Below are positions 28,901-43,900 of a stretch of DNA of 64,000 bases, in pieces; position 1 is the stretch's first letter, and every line of letters starts with the position of its first letter. The position numbers and the translations under genes are program-made. Source of the stretch: Loripinus fragilis (Eukaryota > Mollusca > Bivalvia > Lucinida > Lucinidae); contig OZ026519.1 of the NCBI GenBank assembly GCA_964019695.1, positions 27,867,213 through 27,931,212 of the forward strand, given 5' to 3'. Under the pieces are notes generated by a model. It worked only from the letters and a program-made list of their open reading frames with translations, had not been told where the DNA came from and did not search any database.

Positions 28901-31900
28901 ATCCACATACAAATAATAAGTAATATTTTACCAGTTTCACCTTATACTTTGTATTTGGCTATGCCTACTTTACCTTTGTATACTAGGTTGTTTAATGGCG
29001 ACTGAGCGTTTTTGATATGTTATCAACCTGAAATCCATGTAGAAATGTTCTGTTGATAGCATACCATAAGCTACTTACAAAGTCCTTGTATCGTACATCT
29101 TGGAACATAAGGAACCACAGTATTTAGCCAGGCATGAAAATCACATGATTATACATACCATATGCCAGATCTGACCAGCCCACTCTAATCTGTGGCTTTG
29201 TTAACAGGCCACTTTGTTGGTTTTGTCATGATAGTGATCTTATGCTCAGATTTAGACAATTAAATATATTAATGGTGGAATAAGGAGCATGAATTAATTG
29301 TAATTTTGCAGCCGGACGCTCACAAGAACAGTCCAGCAAACACAATGTTAGGCCTGAACAATTCAATGGATATTGTTAATGAGGATTTATGCCTGCATTT
29401 TGAAATTGGTACACATTATTCAAGATGGTTTTCATTTCTGACTGCCATTCCAAAAGGTAAGATATGTCTGCTTTAATTGTTTACTTGTTTTATATGTAAG
29501 CGTGCCCCAAAATAATATCAACGGATTTGTTTTATACATTTGAGCTTAAATTTGTAAAAGAAAAAAGTTAATTTGCTAGTGAGAGTTACGTACGTGATAT
29601 AGTGTGCTACGTATGCATTGTCTCATCTTCAGATGGTTAACCTATGAATGTGTCTTATCCCTTATGGATATTCATGCATCTTAAATTTTGTTGATATGCG
29701 TTGATCCGTTCATGTTTTCAACACAATTTAAATCCAACGCGCATACAGCCCAATGGAAACTCGCAACAAAACTACACCAGATGTAGTGTATGCAAACTAA
29801 AGTGCATCACATATTCCTTCAAACAATTTTTGACGTCGTCAAGTGACATTATACATGTGTTCCAATGCTTTTTAGAGTAAGTTATTTTAAGAGCTCTAGA
29901 AATGTTAATAATAGGAGTACATACATCATTTTTTACAAGCTATTTCATCAGAATAGTTCTGAAAACCGCCAGAAAACGGATCTGAGTCTATGATTTGCAC
30001 ATAAGTCAACTCTAACATTTTGCTAGACACTGTTTTTAATCAGCTGTGTATAACGCAAAGAGCACACTTCCTTTGTAATGTGGCTTTATACATTATTTAT
30101 TAGGACACACTTCTCCTTTCACCTTGCGACCATGTAACTCTTAGAATTTTCAAGGTTTTACTATAAGTGTTATTGCTTAAAACATTTATATCTTGTCTAA
30201 CCATACACTACGAGAAACCCCAAACTAATTGTTTTGTCTGTTTTTGTTTTGTTATTATTGCAACATTCATTGTGTGGGCGGATTATCAGTGACAAATTGG
30301 CATATTCTAATGAAATATGTTGTTATGCTAGATAGAGATATTACTATTTCAAGAATGTTTCAAATGGTCCCAAGAGTATCCACCGCCCTTTCTATTTTAT
30401 TCATCACACTCCATTCATCTCAGAAATAAGGCTGATATCTATCACTAAACCAAAGAAATGTTTATTTTTGATAATATGTATACAACAATCATAAACTTAG
30501 ATATCCTATGATATGAGCCTCAGTCCCTTTATTTGAAGTTTACATGCACCTAGGATTGGTTCAGACATATGTTTGCTTTTTCGTTATGGTAGGAGGCATT
30601 CATTGACAAAGAATACGCATAGACACTTAAGGGACTACGCAAAACATTACACATTTTCTTCAATTTCCAATCTTGTAACACTGGCAATGTCCATTAGGAG
30701 GCAAGTGACGCTAAGCCACACACTTTCTGTGCACACAGGTATGCACCAAATTAGTGGTGGACTAAAATATACTCCCAGCAGTATACAGTATACAGGCCAG
30801 ATGATTAAGCATTACTTAAAATTCAAGCATCAACTTTGTCAATCTGTAACTGTTATATTTCATGCTTATAATGGGCCTGGTCACAAGAAAACCTGTCTTC
30901 GGGGTTTCCGACAAAGCGAGACTCAAACCATTCTCCTTAACTACAGAGATTAGCTAGAAAATTGAAATTTCGCTCATAAAAGGTCCTGATATGATACTTT
31001 CCAAAACGTAAATAACAAAGGCGCTGATCAGACTGCGTGAATGCGCAGGCTGGTCTGCGCCTTTGGTGTTCGCAAATCACCAAAGACAGGGTTTCTCGCG
31101 TCACGACCCTAATGGTACATGCATTATACCAATATATGTTTACAAGTACGTTCTTTTGTAATAACACTCATGTTAATCAATTTATTATATTCCAGATACA
31201 GAACAACTGTTTAAGGAATACCAAGGTATGTACCGTCAAAACTTATTACAGTCATCTCGTATTTTATCTTCTGTAGACAGCCCATGTTTTATATCACAAA
31301 TAATACAGTCTTGGTTATCTAATGTAAACCGTTTGTGTCGTTTTACATAGTTTACACTATACACTTATTTTGGCGGTTGGTTATTGTTCTACTTTTCCTT
31401 CAAACAAATGAGTTTAACGACTACTGTGGATTGTTGATGTACAATGTAGGTAGCATGTGTCATATTCGAGTCAACCTTATTTTTAAAAGATGCAATGTAA
31501 AGTACAGCTAGAAGAAAGAGATAAATTCAATTATCAATAGTTGGTACTTATATAAAGAAATGTCTTTTTCAGTAAAGAGGATAAATACACTGAAATATTT
31601 ACATTTTGCAATTCGAGCATTTAAGAATCTTTAGATTTTTGCAACTGTCCATAGCCTCGTGAAAGACATAAATTTGATTGACATCTGCCAAGCTCACTTT
31701 TCGCTAGAAGTGACACTGTTGTTGTGATTAAAATTTCGCACATGCAAACCAAGCCTCTTCTTTGCTTCATTTGGCTGTTTGCGTTCACATTGGAAGTTCT
31801 GCCTTTCCATTTTATACTCCAGCAAAGTCATAAACAGGATTTCCATGATGATACATTGCATTAGTTAGATGGTCTCCTCCGGAGCTGAACATTACTTGTA

Positions 31901-34900
31901 CTTCAACAACAGCAGAATCAAGGGCGAAGATTTGGTACCAGTAAAATGCATTTACCGTTTTAAGGCGGTGGTTCTGTTGTTGTTGACTTTTTGTTTATTG
32001 TTACTCTCATTGTGGGAGTCTGTAATTGTTCTATGTTTTGTTGTACGTTACTTTATGTCCATTCTAGTATTGCAATCATCTTGATTGGGAAGAGAGAGCT
32101 GATTGCTTTGCTTAATTTGTCCGCCTGGTGTCTCGTGATGGTTGAGCGGCTCTTCCTCGCGGTGCCACAGGGTTGTCTGCAGTTTGTGATTGTGGTATTT
32201 CCTGATCATACTCACTTACTATTTTACATATAAAATACAAAACTGTTTTGTTTCCTAAATTATAAATCATGTCTATATATTAGATATTTGCAATAAAATG
32301 TAAATATAATTAGTAACTTCAACTTGTGGTCTGTTCAAAGTAAACATGAAGCCTTTCAGGCTTCACTAACTTCACTTAAGTTGAATTTATTTATTAAATG
32401 ATTCCAAACATGGCCACTTTTTTCACAAGAATCACTTATCTCTGACAATAGAAATACAACATCCAACGTAGTCTAATTACTGGAAACGCTTACAATATAA
32501 TGTGCACCTATGAGTTATTTTCTACATGTATATACTTGTGCAGTAGAAAACCTGATGTTCCTAACTAGACTGACATCTAGCTCCTATACAACACCTACAA
32601 CAATTAGCAGACAACCTGTTTTAAAATAATAAGCAGCTCATTAATTTGTTCCTTAATATTCTAAAGTGTTTTCCATTCTGCTGTGCTCTAATTAATTTCA
32701 GACAGTTCATTATACAATCAAATGGCTGCATGTTAGATTTGCAAATGAAAGGCAATTCTGTTGTTTCGCTAACAAAGCCTGATTTGCTGCATTTTATCTG
32801 GATCTCAATGTTTGCAAAATTTATCATTTATGGCTTTCTGACTGTCTTTGAGTTAATGGACATGGACTGACGATTTTTCAGATTATGGAACTTCAAGCAA
32901 ATAAAAACTAACTCCGATTATGACTTGATATAAGATATTATCTTCAGAAATTCTAAGCCTTAACGATAATGGGTTCAACTTGATTCTGTCTCATTTAGCG
33001 ACTCACATTAGAACGGCGTTACGTCACAGGCGCTCTGCCAAAAAATAATAGTGTAATTAAGTTCGTGACCTTAGACCAGCTCACTATAAAAGTAGTCTAT
33101 TCAACGAATGCTGAATGTTTGTTACAACTCTGTACAGATTTAAATTTATAATGTTTAGTTATGTATTATATGAGTGACGACACTCTAAAAAAGCACATAA
33201 TTGAGTATACTCCAAACAGACATAAGGCATTCAATGGACTACGCAGTGTAGCTCCTTTCCGTAGGAATATGTAGCGTGTCTGGTTCTTTAGCGCTAACCA
33301 TTTCTTGTCTTCATTCAGTTAGGTTGCCATAGAGCTGATATAATCTTTGTTTTTTTATGATAAGGACCAATACTGACTGAATGTATTTGTGACTTTTTTT
33401 TCAGATCAAAATCCAATGTATTCGTTCTGGGCGTTTGGCTTACCAGTTGAGAGACAAGAAGGTATCTACTTCGTTCATGTAAAACTTGTTAAAGTGTTTT
33501 GTAAACTATTGTTTAAAATCACAAAACGTCACAGTAAACACTTTACCTTGTAGAGACGTCTTTTAACACATTTGCAAACAGAGCAGATACAGACAAGTAG
33601 AGATGCCTGATCATAGTCTACTATGTTTGCTTATTGAAAGATGATTAGATATTTCGTTTTGTTTCATTAGACTTTTACGTCCCAGTCAACATTGTTTCAG
33701 CCAAGTTGGGCTGGATATTCCTGGTTTGCCCCATTACTAAGCAGATATTAATGTTTCTTGCTTAAAGACACAAGGCAGCGCCAGTGCCGCCAGCGAGGCT
33801 TGAACCCACATCCCTTCAATCTCGAGTCAAGCACTCTACAACTGAGCACCTTATGATTAGATATATTCATATAACTCATATACTAAAGGACCTAGCCAAT
33901 AATTACCTAGCTCTATGTACAAACGTGGAAGTTTATTTATCAAATAAATAGAGTGAATGGAGATTAGCATGGATACTTATGCAGGAATGGTTGAGATTGT
34001 AACGATGTGGGCCATTGTTAAAAAAAAACAGAATACGCTAGTGTGTTAAATTTTGCAACAAGTAAGGTAGCTTTATGCTTTTACGTCAATAACAACATCA
34101 CATTTTAGTATGTAAAATATTATTCTATGCACACCAAAAGCAAAACCAAACGATTGACTTATAAGTTAAATATCATTTGTTGAATATAATTTAACTGTTA
34201 TGCTTTTTTATTGATTTCATGTTTTTAAATTAAACACGTTGCCTTGCAAAGCGTAACATTCAATATTCCTGTTCAATTTTGAAAAATAAATTCAGTAAAA
34301 ACGAGAATTTGGGTAAAATATTATATCTAATTCAGTGGTAATGTATTATACCTAAGCATTTCAGAAAAATCTGCATTTTACTATTATTCAATTTAATAAT
34401 AAGTAGCATCTGCTCCATACAATTTGGGAATCATCATTAAAAAAAACATGCATACATACATGTAGATTACATTTTTTGTAACATACTGCAGCATAGCTTC
34501 GTGACCTTAGACCAGCTCACTATAAATTGGAGTAAGAATTGCAATCACAGTTTGCGACTCACTTCACAATTTTACTTAAAACTTAAAATCTTGGATGAAA
34601 GAAGTGTATAGTTTTATCAAAGATTAGAATAACATAGTCTTTAATCACACTGTGAGAAAGAACATTCTGGTCTGCATATTTGTTATTCTTGTCATAACGT
34701 GGCTAAAATTTGTTTGATACCAATTTGTTTTATGTAGCAGTTTTCCTGTTCTCCCAGTTTTATCTGCTGTGTTCTTTTTATCTATCTATCGAAAGTTAGA
34801 CCCAACCTCTCAAAATATATAGATTCTAATGGCTTCTTTGGATCGATACCAGTTTATCTAAAGACAATTGACCATTTAAACTTTAAATTATTGCTATTTA

Positions 34901-37900
34901 TAGGCATACTTCATGTTTTTAGATTTGATCTTGAACTTTCACTAATGTACACTATCCATTCACCTGTGAGATTTTGGTATTTATTGAGCATGTGTAAAAT
35001 GACGCTTAAGACATACATGTGCAGCTCTCATATGACAAAGGTATTTTGGTTGGCCGGAATCTCTCCCTGCTTCGAAACGATGTATATGTGGGCATTCCCT
35101 AAAATCATTAGTGTTAAGTACCAATATTTTAGGAGCTAGCTCATTGTCTTTTTGTTAGCCAAATCGTTTTATTCTGAATAGATGCTCAACTTAGTCTATG
35201 CAAAGTAGATAGGAAGGCAAAAATCAGGAATTGATACAATAAAGTATCATGCCTGACCAGAAACATCATGGGAAAGTCACCAAAACAAAAAAAAAACACA
35301 GAGAGGTCCGCCCTTTCTCCACATGCGATCACAAGGCTGCAAGGCACAGGCAAGACCGCATAACATGTATTCTATGGAATGAGGCAATTTTTAAATGACA
35401 GTCTCAAACATAAGGAAACTATATTGTAATTCCCAAACAGAACAGCCAAAATACTCTTTGGAGTAGTTTCCCGACATTAAATGTACATATCAGATATTAT
35501 TTGCATAGCATGTTTATCTTTGCAACAGATGACATACTTTGGTTCCTGTATGACTTGGGACAACATGTACGTGTGTCTGGAGTAAGATATCTCCTAACAG
35601 AACAATCCTTTGGTAAGATACTTTACCTGACTTCTAGGATACAAATGTATTTTTTCTTCTTTCTGTATTTATAACGTACATGTATTTATCTGAGGGATGG
35701 TAAAAAGTAAATTGTCCAAATTGCTACCTCTATAGAATTTAGCCAGTATCCTTACAAATACAAAAGTAGTAAGTGAGTATGATTAGGAAATACCACAATC
35801 ACAAACTGCAGGCAAACCTATGGCACCATGAGGAAGAGCCACACAACAATCACGAGACACCAGGAAGACAAACCAAGCAAATTAACCAGCTCTCTCTTCC
35901 CCACCAAGATGATTGCAAAACTATAAGGGAATAAAGTAACGTACAGCAAAACATAGAATAATTACAGAATCCCACAATGGGAGTAACAGTAAAACAACAA
36001 GTCAACAACAACAGAACCACCACCTTAGAATGGACAGCAGCCTTCGCCACCGGGGGGAGGGGGGGGGGGGCTTAAATGCATTTTACTTAATACTTTAACC
36101 AAATCTTCGCCCTAGATTCTTCTGTTGTTGAAGTACAAGAAATGTTCAGCTCTTTGTTAGGTTGTATGTACTAGGATATCATACAAAATGAGATACAGAT
36201 TCCGTTTCTGACCACTGAGACGTTTCTTGAATATATCAATGGAGTTAAGCAAGAGTAACCAAATGTTATGTCAGTGCACTCGTATGAAATGTAATGCATA
36301 TGCATAATGCTTATAATGATTAGAATTCATGTGCGTGACAAAATATGTACCAATAAATGAGCCCTCAAGCAACCAAGTATCATAACGATTCCATCATATC
36401 AAATTAAATGCATATGCACACCGCCTGTAAAGATCATAATTAATGTACGTAACGAATCATGTACAAACTAAAGAAGATCTAACATCTAGGTTAATCTCTG
36501 TTTTGCAAATCATTAAGGTTTTACCTGAGGAAAAAAATATATTCTCTATAGGGAAAAGTTCTTGCTAATACAATCCAGTTGTTACTACACCCACTGTTTG
36601 CTTATGCGTAATCTCCTTTGGTGCCACCATATAGTGTGTGTAATTATGTATTCATATTACCTATTGGACACAAGATAAAGTTGATTTTAGGGCACTAGAA
36701 AATCTATTCACGCTATTCTATATATTTAGGCTATCATGACGTTACTTGCGTTATTACGTCGGTTGTATAACGTACGTTGCGTGAGTTGCTAGGAGATTTA
36801 GAGTAGCCATTAAGGATTGAACGCAGGAGAAGTAAAGATCGTTTATACTCATTTTCGGAGTTAGTGTTTTCATTCAGCGTATCTTCCATAATCGGGAAGT
36901 ATCGCACGAACATTCTGGTAGCAGAGCGAGGTTAAATTATCAACGTATCGAGAGACACCTAGTACTTTACAATGTCAAATAGTGAAAATGTTGACGGTCG
37001 CGACACCTCTTTCGACGTTGCTATGCTGGAAGCTGAATTTAGGAAGGACAAAGCAAAAGGGAAGTCGAACTTTACTCGGTCACTAAATAACTTGTTATTG
37101 ATAGCAGACTCTAAAAACTTGCCAAGCCGCAGTGAAGTATATGATGTCTGTCATAGCATGGATTTATGCATGGAAATCGTGATGGAATGTCTATCAAATT
37201 TCACGAGTTTTTATATAAAAATTAAAGAGCTACAAAAGGCTTACGCGGTGGTCAACGAGATGGAAAAAATAGAGACCGATTTTTCGGCAGCATATAAATT
37301 TGCGTGGGCGTATCTAGACTCACTGGAAGGTAACAAGTCTGAGACACGAAGCCTTATAAACGAGGATACAGAACCTGATACTTGTAGAAAGCAGCCAGAG
37401 ATTGCATCAAATCAGACATTAAACAAGGTAGGAACTTTAAAACAGAATAACAATCGCCAATCTATTGATAAGACTCGCACCACGTCATGCAATGCACTAC
37501 ATACTCAAAACAAAAGCGTCAAAGTACAAGGAGACAGTGTAAACACGGAGAAACCGAATCGAAACGCTGGGATATTCATACCGACAGACGGATTTGCGAA
37601 CCCTAACATTGGATATGATATGTGGACGCAGCTAAAACCAGTGCAGATTCCTACATTTTCTGGTGACAAAAGGTCTTATTCTAGCTGGAAGGCTGCATTT
37701 ATGGCGTGCGTAGATCGTGCACCCGTAACGCAAGAGTATAAAATGTTACAGCTGCGACAATACGTATCTGGAGAAGCGTTAATTGCAATCGAAAATTTAG
37801 GATACTCTCCAGCTGCATACGAGGCTGCCAAAGACCGTTTGGAAAGAAAGTATGGCGGCAAGCGTCGTCAGAAAGCCAGTTTTATGGAAGATTTGGAGCA

Positions 37901-40900
37901 GTTCCAGCAGATACCGTCTGGCAATGCTGATGTGCTGGAACGATTCGCGGACTTGTTGGATATCACAATAATAAATCTCAAAGAAACAGGCGAGCATCAA
38001 GACCTCGAAGATGGTTACTTGTATATTAAGCTGCAAAGGAAACTTCCACAGTCTCTGCTGGCGAGATACCACCGCTGGCTTTTCGAAAATAACGTACCAG
38101 AATCGGTAGTTGCACTTCAGACATGGGTACTTCAAGAGTCCCACTTCCAGACAATAGCTTCAGAGACAATTAATGGGTTAACTGGTCATACCTCTAATAC
38201 GCACTTGACACAATCGACACCGAATAACATAGGAGAGAGAACATTCTTCATTAGATGAGGAGCCAGTGAACCTCAACAAATACAGCCATGCCAGGTATGT
38301 AAAGAACAACACAGAATTTGGCAGTGTAAGGTGTTTACGCAGAAAGATGTATCGGAACGCTGGAACCTCGCAAAAAGATTCCAGCTTTGCTATCGCTGCT
38401 TAGCAGAAGGGCACCACGGAAAATCGTGCCCAAGAACTCGACGATGTGGTAAAAATGGCTGTCATAAAGTGCACCATAGACTGCTACATCTACATCAAGA
38501 AACTAGTAGGTCGGCAGATTTTAAATCAAAATCAAATACCAGACCATGCATCACCGACCTACAACATGAACACCAGAGATTAGAAGCTCTCTCCTCAGCT
38601 CACATCGCTTTCGGCACGGAGGGGAAGAGGTACACAGAACAACGTACATACTTTACGGACTCATACTTGAACAGCGGTAAAATGAAAGAAGAGAACGAGA
38701 ATACACGTTTGAATCTGAGAGAGCTGGAGGAAACTACTGGGGTTTCGCCAGGAAACAAAATGTCAGTCGATACAATCGATGGACAATTACTATCGTCAAA
38801 AGTAGAAGGACCGATAAGCTGTGAAGCACTGAATTCGCATGGTACAGGTTTACCACGAAAAAGCACGTTATTACGGAGGGGAACCAGTCACACCATCCCA
38901 CCAGAGAGACTAGACTGCGGTTATATCACGGGTGTGAGGAAAACGAGGAAGTTCAAACGATCACCCATTCCACATCAACATATCGTGAAATTCCAGAACA
39001 TGGCGCAAATATTGGAATATCCGTCATCTCGAGATCATACTGGTGATCCTGTGAAAACAAGCTTCCAAGGAGGAATCTCTAGAAATATTAAGAGACAGAT
39101 GGACACTTTTGGGCGACAAGTCCAAGTGGAATAGTGTGTTTTGTGTTAAGTATTTCAACTATTCAGAGTGGCCTTTAGTTTTCAGTTTCATCGATTTATA
39201 ATGCAGATAATATTGCATTTCACTGACTACTCGTTTATTTGGAAATATCACCATTTTTATTTTGCATGCATTTTCTAGGAAATCAAAATATTATTTTGAG
39301 GAGGGGAAAATGGACACAAGATAAAGTTGATTTTAGGGCACTAGAAAATCTATTCACGCTATTCTATATATTTAGGCTATCATGACGTTACTTGCGTTAT
39401 TACGTCGGTTGTATAACGTACGTTGCGTGAGTTGCTAGGAGATTTAGAGTAGCCATTAAGGATTGAACGCAGGAGAAGTAAAGATCGTTTATACTCATTT
39501 TCGGAGTTAGTGTTTTCATTCAGCGTATCTTCCATAATCGGGAAGTATCGCACGAACACCTATTGTAATCCACTTGCTTTTACAACATATGCTTATAGTT
39601 CATTTTTGTTGATTTTTTTTCTTTACACTTTTATTTACAGTTTTATAGTATATTCTTTCAGACACAGTAAAGACAATAATCAGATGTCACGTTTTGTGGG
39701 TTCTGATCTTGGTGTTTACTGTTAAGATATGCCCCACAAAAAAACGCTAGGCGTATATAGGTTAATGTATCAAAACATATAGCATACATCCATTGGACAA
39801 TCATCAAAGCTGTTTTTTTTTGTATTCTAGATGATGAGTTCATAGCAGAATTGAGAATGCCATCGTTGTTACTCAGTAAACGTAAATGGAGCTTTCTACG
39901 CCATGGCGCTTTTGTTTGCCTCTCGCATGTGATCAAATCAGCATCAACGATAGACGTCCATTGTTTAAATAAACCTTCTGTATTGTCAGTGAGATACGTA
40001 TCATTAAAGGACACATCAACGCCTGGCAGCATACTGTTACAGCTACGAAATAGTACATCGTCGTTGTGGCTGTTTTCAGATGGAGGTAAAATCATTTCTT
40101 ATGAGGAAACAATACTTTCTAGCAGTGCCCCAATTCAGGTTTAGTTACCAGTCAATAAACTATTTCAATGACGAACGCTATGAAGTGTTGCACTAATGAA
40201 AATGCCAGTTTGTGGTATAATTGTTCTATGTGCATTATCCCAGACGCTATCTTCATGTTCAAGATACAATTTAGTAGCAGTTTGAAATGAATAAAAAGTA
40301 ACAGTGAGTGAAATTTTCTATAGCAGAGATTATTTAATATACATTTTATACACATATTATTTTTTAGAAAGTATTCAGTCATTAAACCCAATAAATCCCA
40401 ATTCAAACACTTCCAAATAAAATCACTTTGTATCTTTGTGACTTTTTAGGTTTTCTGTTGCCTGTCCATGTACCAGTTTATAAAAGTGTGTTTGATGGTT
40501 ACTAACATTACAATCCTTGCTTCATCAGATGTTGAACTATATGAATTTCCTACTATTTGTCCTATATTTAAAACGAATATGCAAATGACAATTTCGTCTT
40601 AAATATATAGTACTGACAAATTCACTGACGTTAGTGATCACTATTAGCATAATTTCACACTCGTTGAATCTACAAATATAGCTTCAGGACACTTCGTTAT
40701 CATTTGACAAGAATGCAGATGATACTTGTAACTACACTGGTATTGAAGGACAAATAGCGCTTCTAGGTTTGCAACGTATCGACCTGTATGATTAGTTCAA
40801 ATAGTCTAGATGACAACTGTTAGCCCTTTATATAGCTGTTGACTTCGACTGTGTGGAGGCTGTAGAACGTATCCCTGTCCTTCACTATAGTGTAGATTTT

Positions 40901-43900
40901 TTCTTGTCCTTTTGGATCATGGGTTTTATTGAGGCACTTTGAAACTATAAAGGGTCACTGACGAGGCCTAAATGGCTGTAACTAGCTAGTCTGGCACATA
41001 AAATATGTCCACTCTAGTTTCAGTTCTTTTGTGCATTGTTTGCTTCCAACAGATACCCTTTAAAGAAAATATTTCATTCAGCCAGGTTTCAAAACCCATG
41101 CATCTTTTTTGTAATATGATTTCTACTTGCCCCTCATGATAATATAGTTTCTGTTAACTCTTTATACATAACTCTTTTCGATTTAAAAGTGTTTTTACTC
41201 TTCAAATGCCTCAAAAATGTTACAAATGGTTTCCTTAACTTCAGAAGAGAAATTATTTGACTTCTGCCTAGACATCCCTTGTTCAATCCTAAATGCGTAG
41301 AGGTGTCTAGTTTGTGTAATCTGTAACTCCATCAATTGTTTTCTTTTGTATTTAAATTTTGCATAATGATTGTTCACACATTGAAGATGTGCACCTCCTA
41401 TTTTGTACACAGTTCATGATTTTGTCTCTCATTTTTAATGGGTGTTGAACTTAAACATTTTTTTCCATCAGAAATGCATAAGGGGTGTTTGGTTTGTATA
41501 ATCTGTAGTCTCAATTGTTTTCATTAGTTTGTGTTCAATTTTTGCAGAAATAGTGTTTATACATTGATGATGTGCACCTCCTTTTTGTGCACATTTCATG
41601 ACATTTTATTATTTATTTCTGTAAAATGCTTAGAGTGTGCCTGGTTTGTGTAATCTTTAACTCCAACAATTTTCATTCCTTAATATTTAACTTTTGCATA
41701 ATGATTGTTCATACACTGAACATGTGCACCTTCTATTTTGTGCACATTTATAAAATATCTTATTTTTAGGGCTGTTAGTCTTGGACATTTTGTCCATCCT
41801 AAATGCTTAGGGGGTGTCTTGTTTGTGTAATCTGAAACTCCAGCAATTTCCATTCCTTCATATTCAAACTTTGCACGTTATGATTTTTATACATTGAACA
41901 TGTGTACCTTATATTTTGCGCACATTTGATAATATTTTGGTAGTGTTTAACTTAGCTATTATTACGTCTACACCACATTCGAAGGTCTTACATTGTGTAT
42001 TTGTGTGTAAACTGTAATTCAAACAGATTTCTTTTCCTTAATATTCAAACTTAGCATTATGATTGTTCACACATTGAAAATGAGCACCAGCGATGGAGGT
42101 CCAGAGCAGAGTTTGGCCTTGTCTCACCAAAAAGCATTTTTTACCGATTAGACTGAAGATCACCAAATAATGTTGCAGACAACGTATTTTTATTGTATTC
42201 AAACATCGCAAATACTCCTTGACTATAAAAACTTGATACACATAATTTTATACAAGCAAGTAAGTTGTATTACCATAATGTCATGGAGGAGTAAGGGGCA
42301 CTGTGTACACTTTATCAAAGAGCTGTCTTGTATATGAGTATTTTGTTCAATAAGAACAATACGTTTCACACTCAAACATGTTCAAAAGCTGTGTATATGC
42401 GTTTAAAATATCACTTTACACATAAGAGATAAGATGAAGATCTCATGGGCAAGCCTATATTTTCCTTTTAGTATTATTTAACGCAACTATTCTTCAGATT
42501 CATGCGCGGTGAAACCGGTTTAAGCCCTCCAGTAAAATATTTTTGCTTACCGTTCCAAGGCGGTACATCTTTTGTGGATCATTTATGTTATTTCTGTTTT
42601 GTTTTTGTTATGCTTTCGTGGGGGTCTGTTTATTGGTACCTTGAGGTCACCTGCTAGGAAAGGGCTGACCTCTGGGCTCTCGTTTGTGAAGTCTATTTGT
42701 TTAGTTGTCACTTTCTCACTGGTATCCTGGGTCAGGTGTGGTGCTTGATTGTATCAATTCCTGATCTTTGTCTTCTTTCTTACTTTATCATGATAGTTGG
42801 CCATCCAGAGCCTGAAAAAAAAATCTGTTGGCATTTTTGAGTACATTTTGGCATCCATGCTCAAAGTGTATCTTGATGTGTTTTAAGAAGGATAGGGGTG
42901 GATGCCAAGTCTGGAAATGTCCCAAAGTCCCAGAATTAGGTCAAAGGTCAACTGAGTGCAAATTCTTGTATACACGTCAGATTTTAGCGTTTTTATCAAT
43001 CAACTATCCAAAATTATGATTCAAAGTAATGCAAAATCTCCTTTGGATAATACAGCCATGCTATATAAACAAACAACATTATCAAGGCATGATGTGTGTT
43101 TGGATCAAAGGTCATTTAAGTGCAAAATCGGTGAAAATTGTAGCAAAACTTTATTTATATAGGGGCAAAATTCAAATTTTAAGTTCCCTTCCATCCTAAT
43201 GGAAGATTTTTTTTTTATTGCTTTCCTGCTAGGTGTGTGTCTATCATGTTTGGAAAGCAATGATTTACCAAGTTTCCCACGGTCAAATATTCATAATAGG
43301 CATGTTAAGTACTTTACTGTATAAAATCAATTAAAATGTTATACAACTAAGAATAACCATTTCATTTTAAAGAAATATTCTTTTGCTTAATACTTTGTAT
43401 GAATACGTCAGTTTATGCAATTATCTATCCTTTTTATACATAAGATGTGCTTGAGTTGTTACTTACGTTACATTTTACCATCTGAAATTGAGTCATTTCT
43501 CAAAGGTATATGTTCCTAGCTACAGCTTCCATGAAGGACTTGGCCATGATCTAATGCGTATAGGACTAAAATATATTTCAGTTCTCATTTCACTTATTTG
43601 AAGCGTTTGTTCCCATCTATGAGTAATTGTTAAACACTTTTTACAAGGCCACTACCTGCTAATTGCATATACCAAGCATAGCTTCATGAAAACACAAAGA
43701 CCAAGCCTCCTTTCATAAAACATCAGGCGTGTTGAAACTATGATAGAATATGGTATATACCATATACTGGAAGGAATATATCCTCACATTGGTCTTCACA
43801 TCGGCATGTTAGCAGATGGTAACATACATAACATAAAGCTAATATACAGGTACATTTCTAATAATGACCATCCAGTGAAAACAATGTTAACTTTTTGTGG

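Larger units (their letters stand above)
36665..39558 (+). mobile_element. BEL/Pao-type LTR retroelement, gag-only, in intron 13
   Basis: Two 248 bp LTRs (36665-36912 and 39311-39558) read identical by eye, start TG and end CA, and are flanked by CCTAT on both sides (36660-36664, 39559-39563). A primer-binding-like TGG follows the left LTR at 36916 and a purine run (gaggaggggaaaa) precedes the right. The interior carries only gag-like sequence: protease, reverse transcriptase and integrase are absent. It would depend on another element for movement. Same orientation as the host gene. Confidence 0.88.

Noticed and set aside
30573..30953. 126-codon ORF on the plus strand
   Set aside because: Runs into a family B MITE and has no domain or splice support.
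41195..41410. Short minus ORF in the tandem array
   Set aside because: Falls in a non-coding repeat unit; not conserved as an ORF in the other units.
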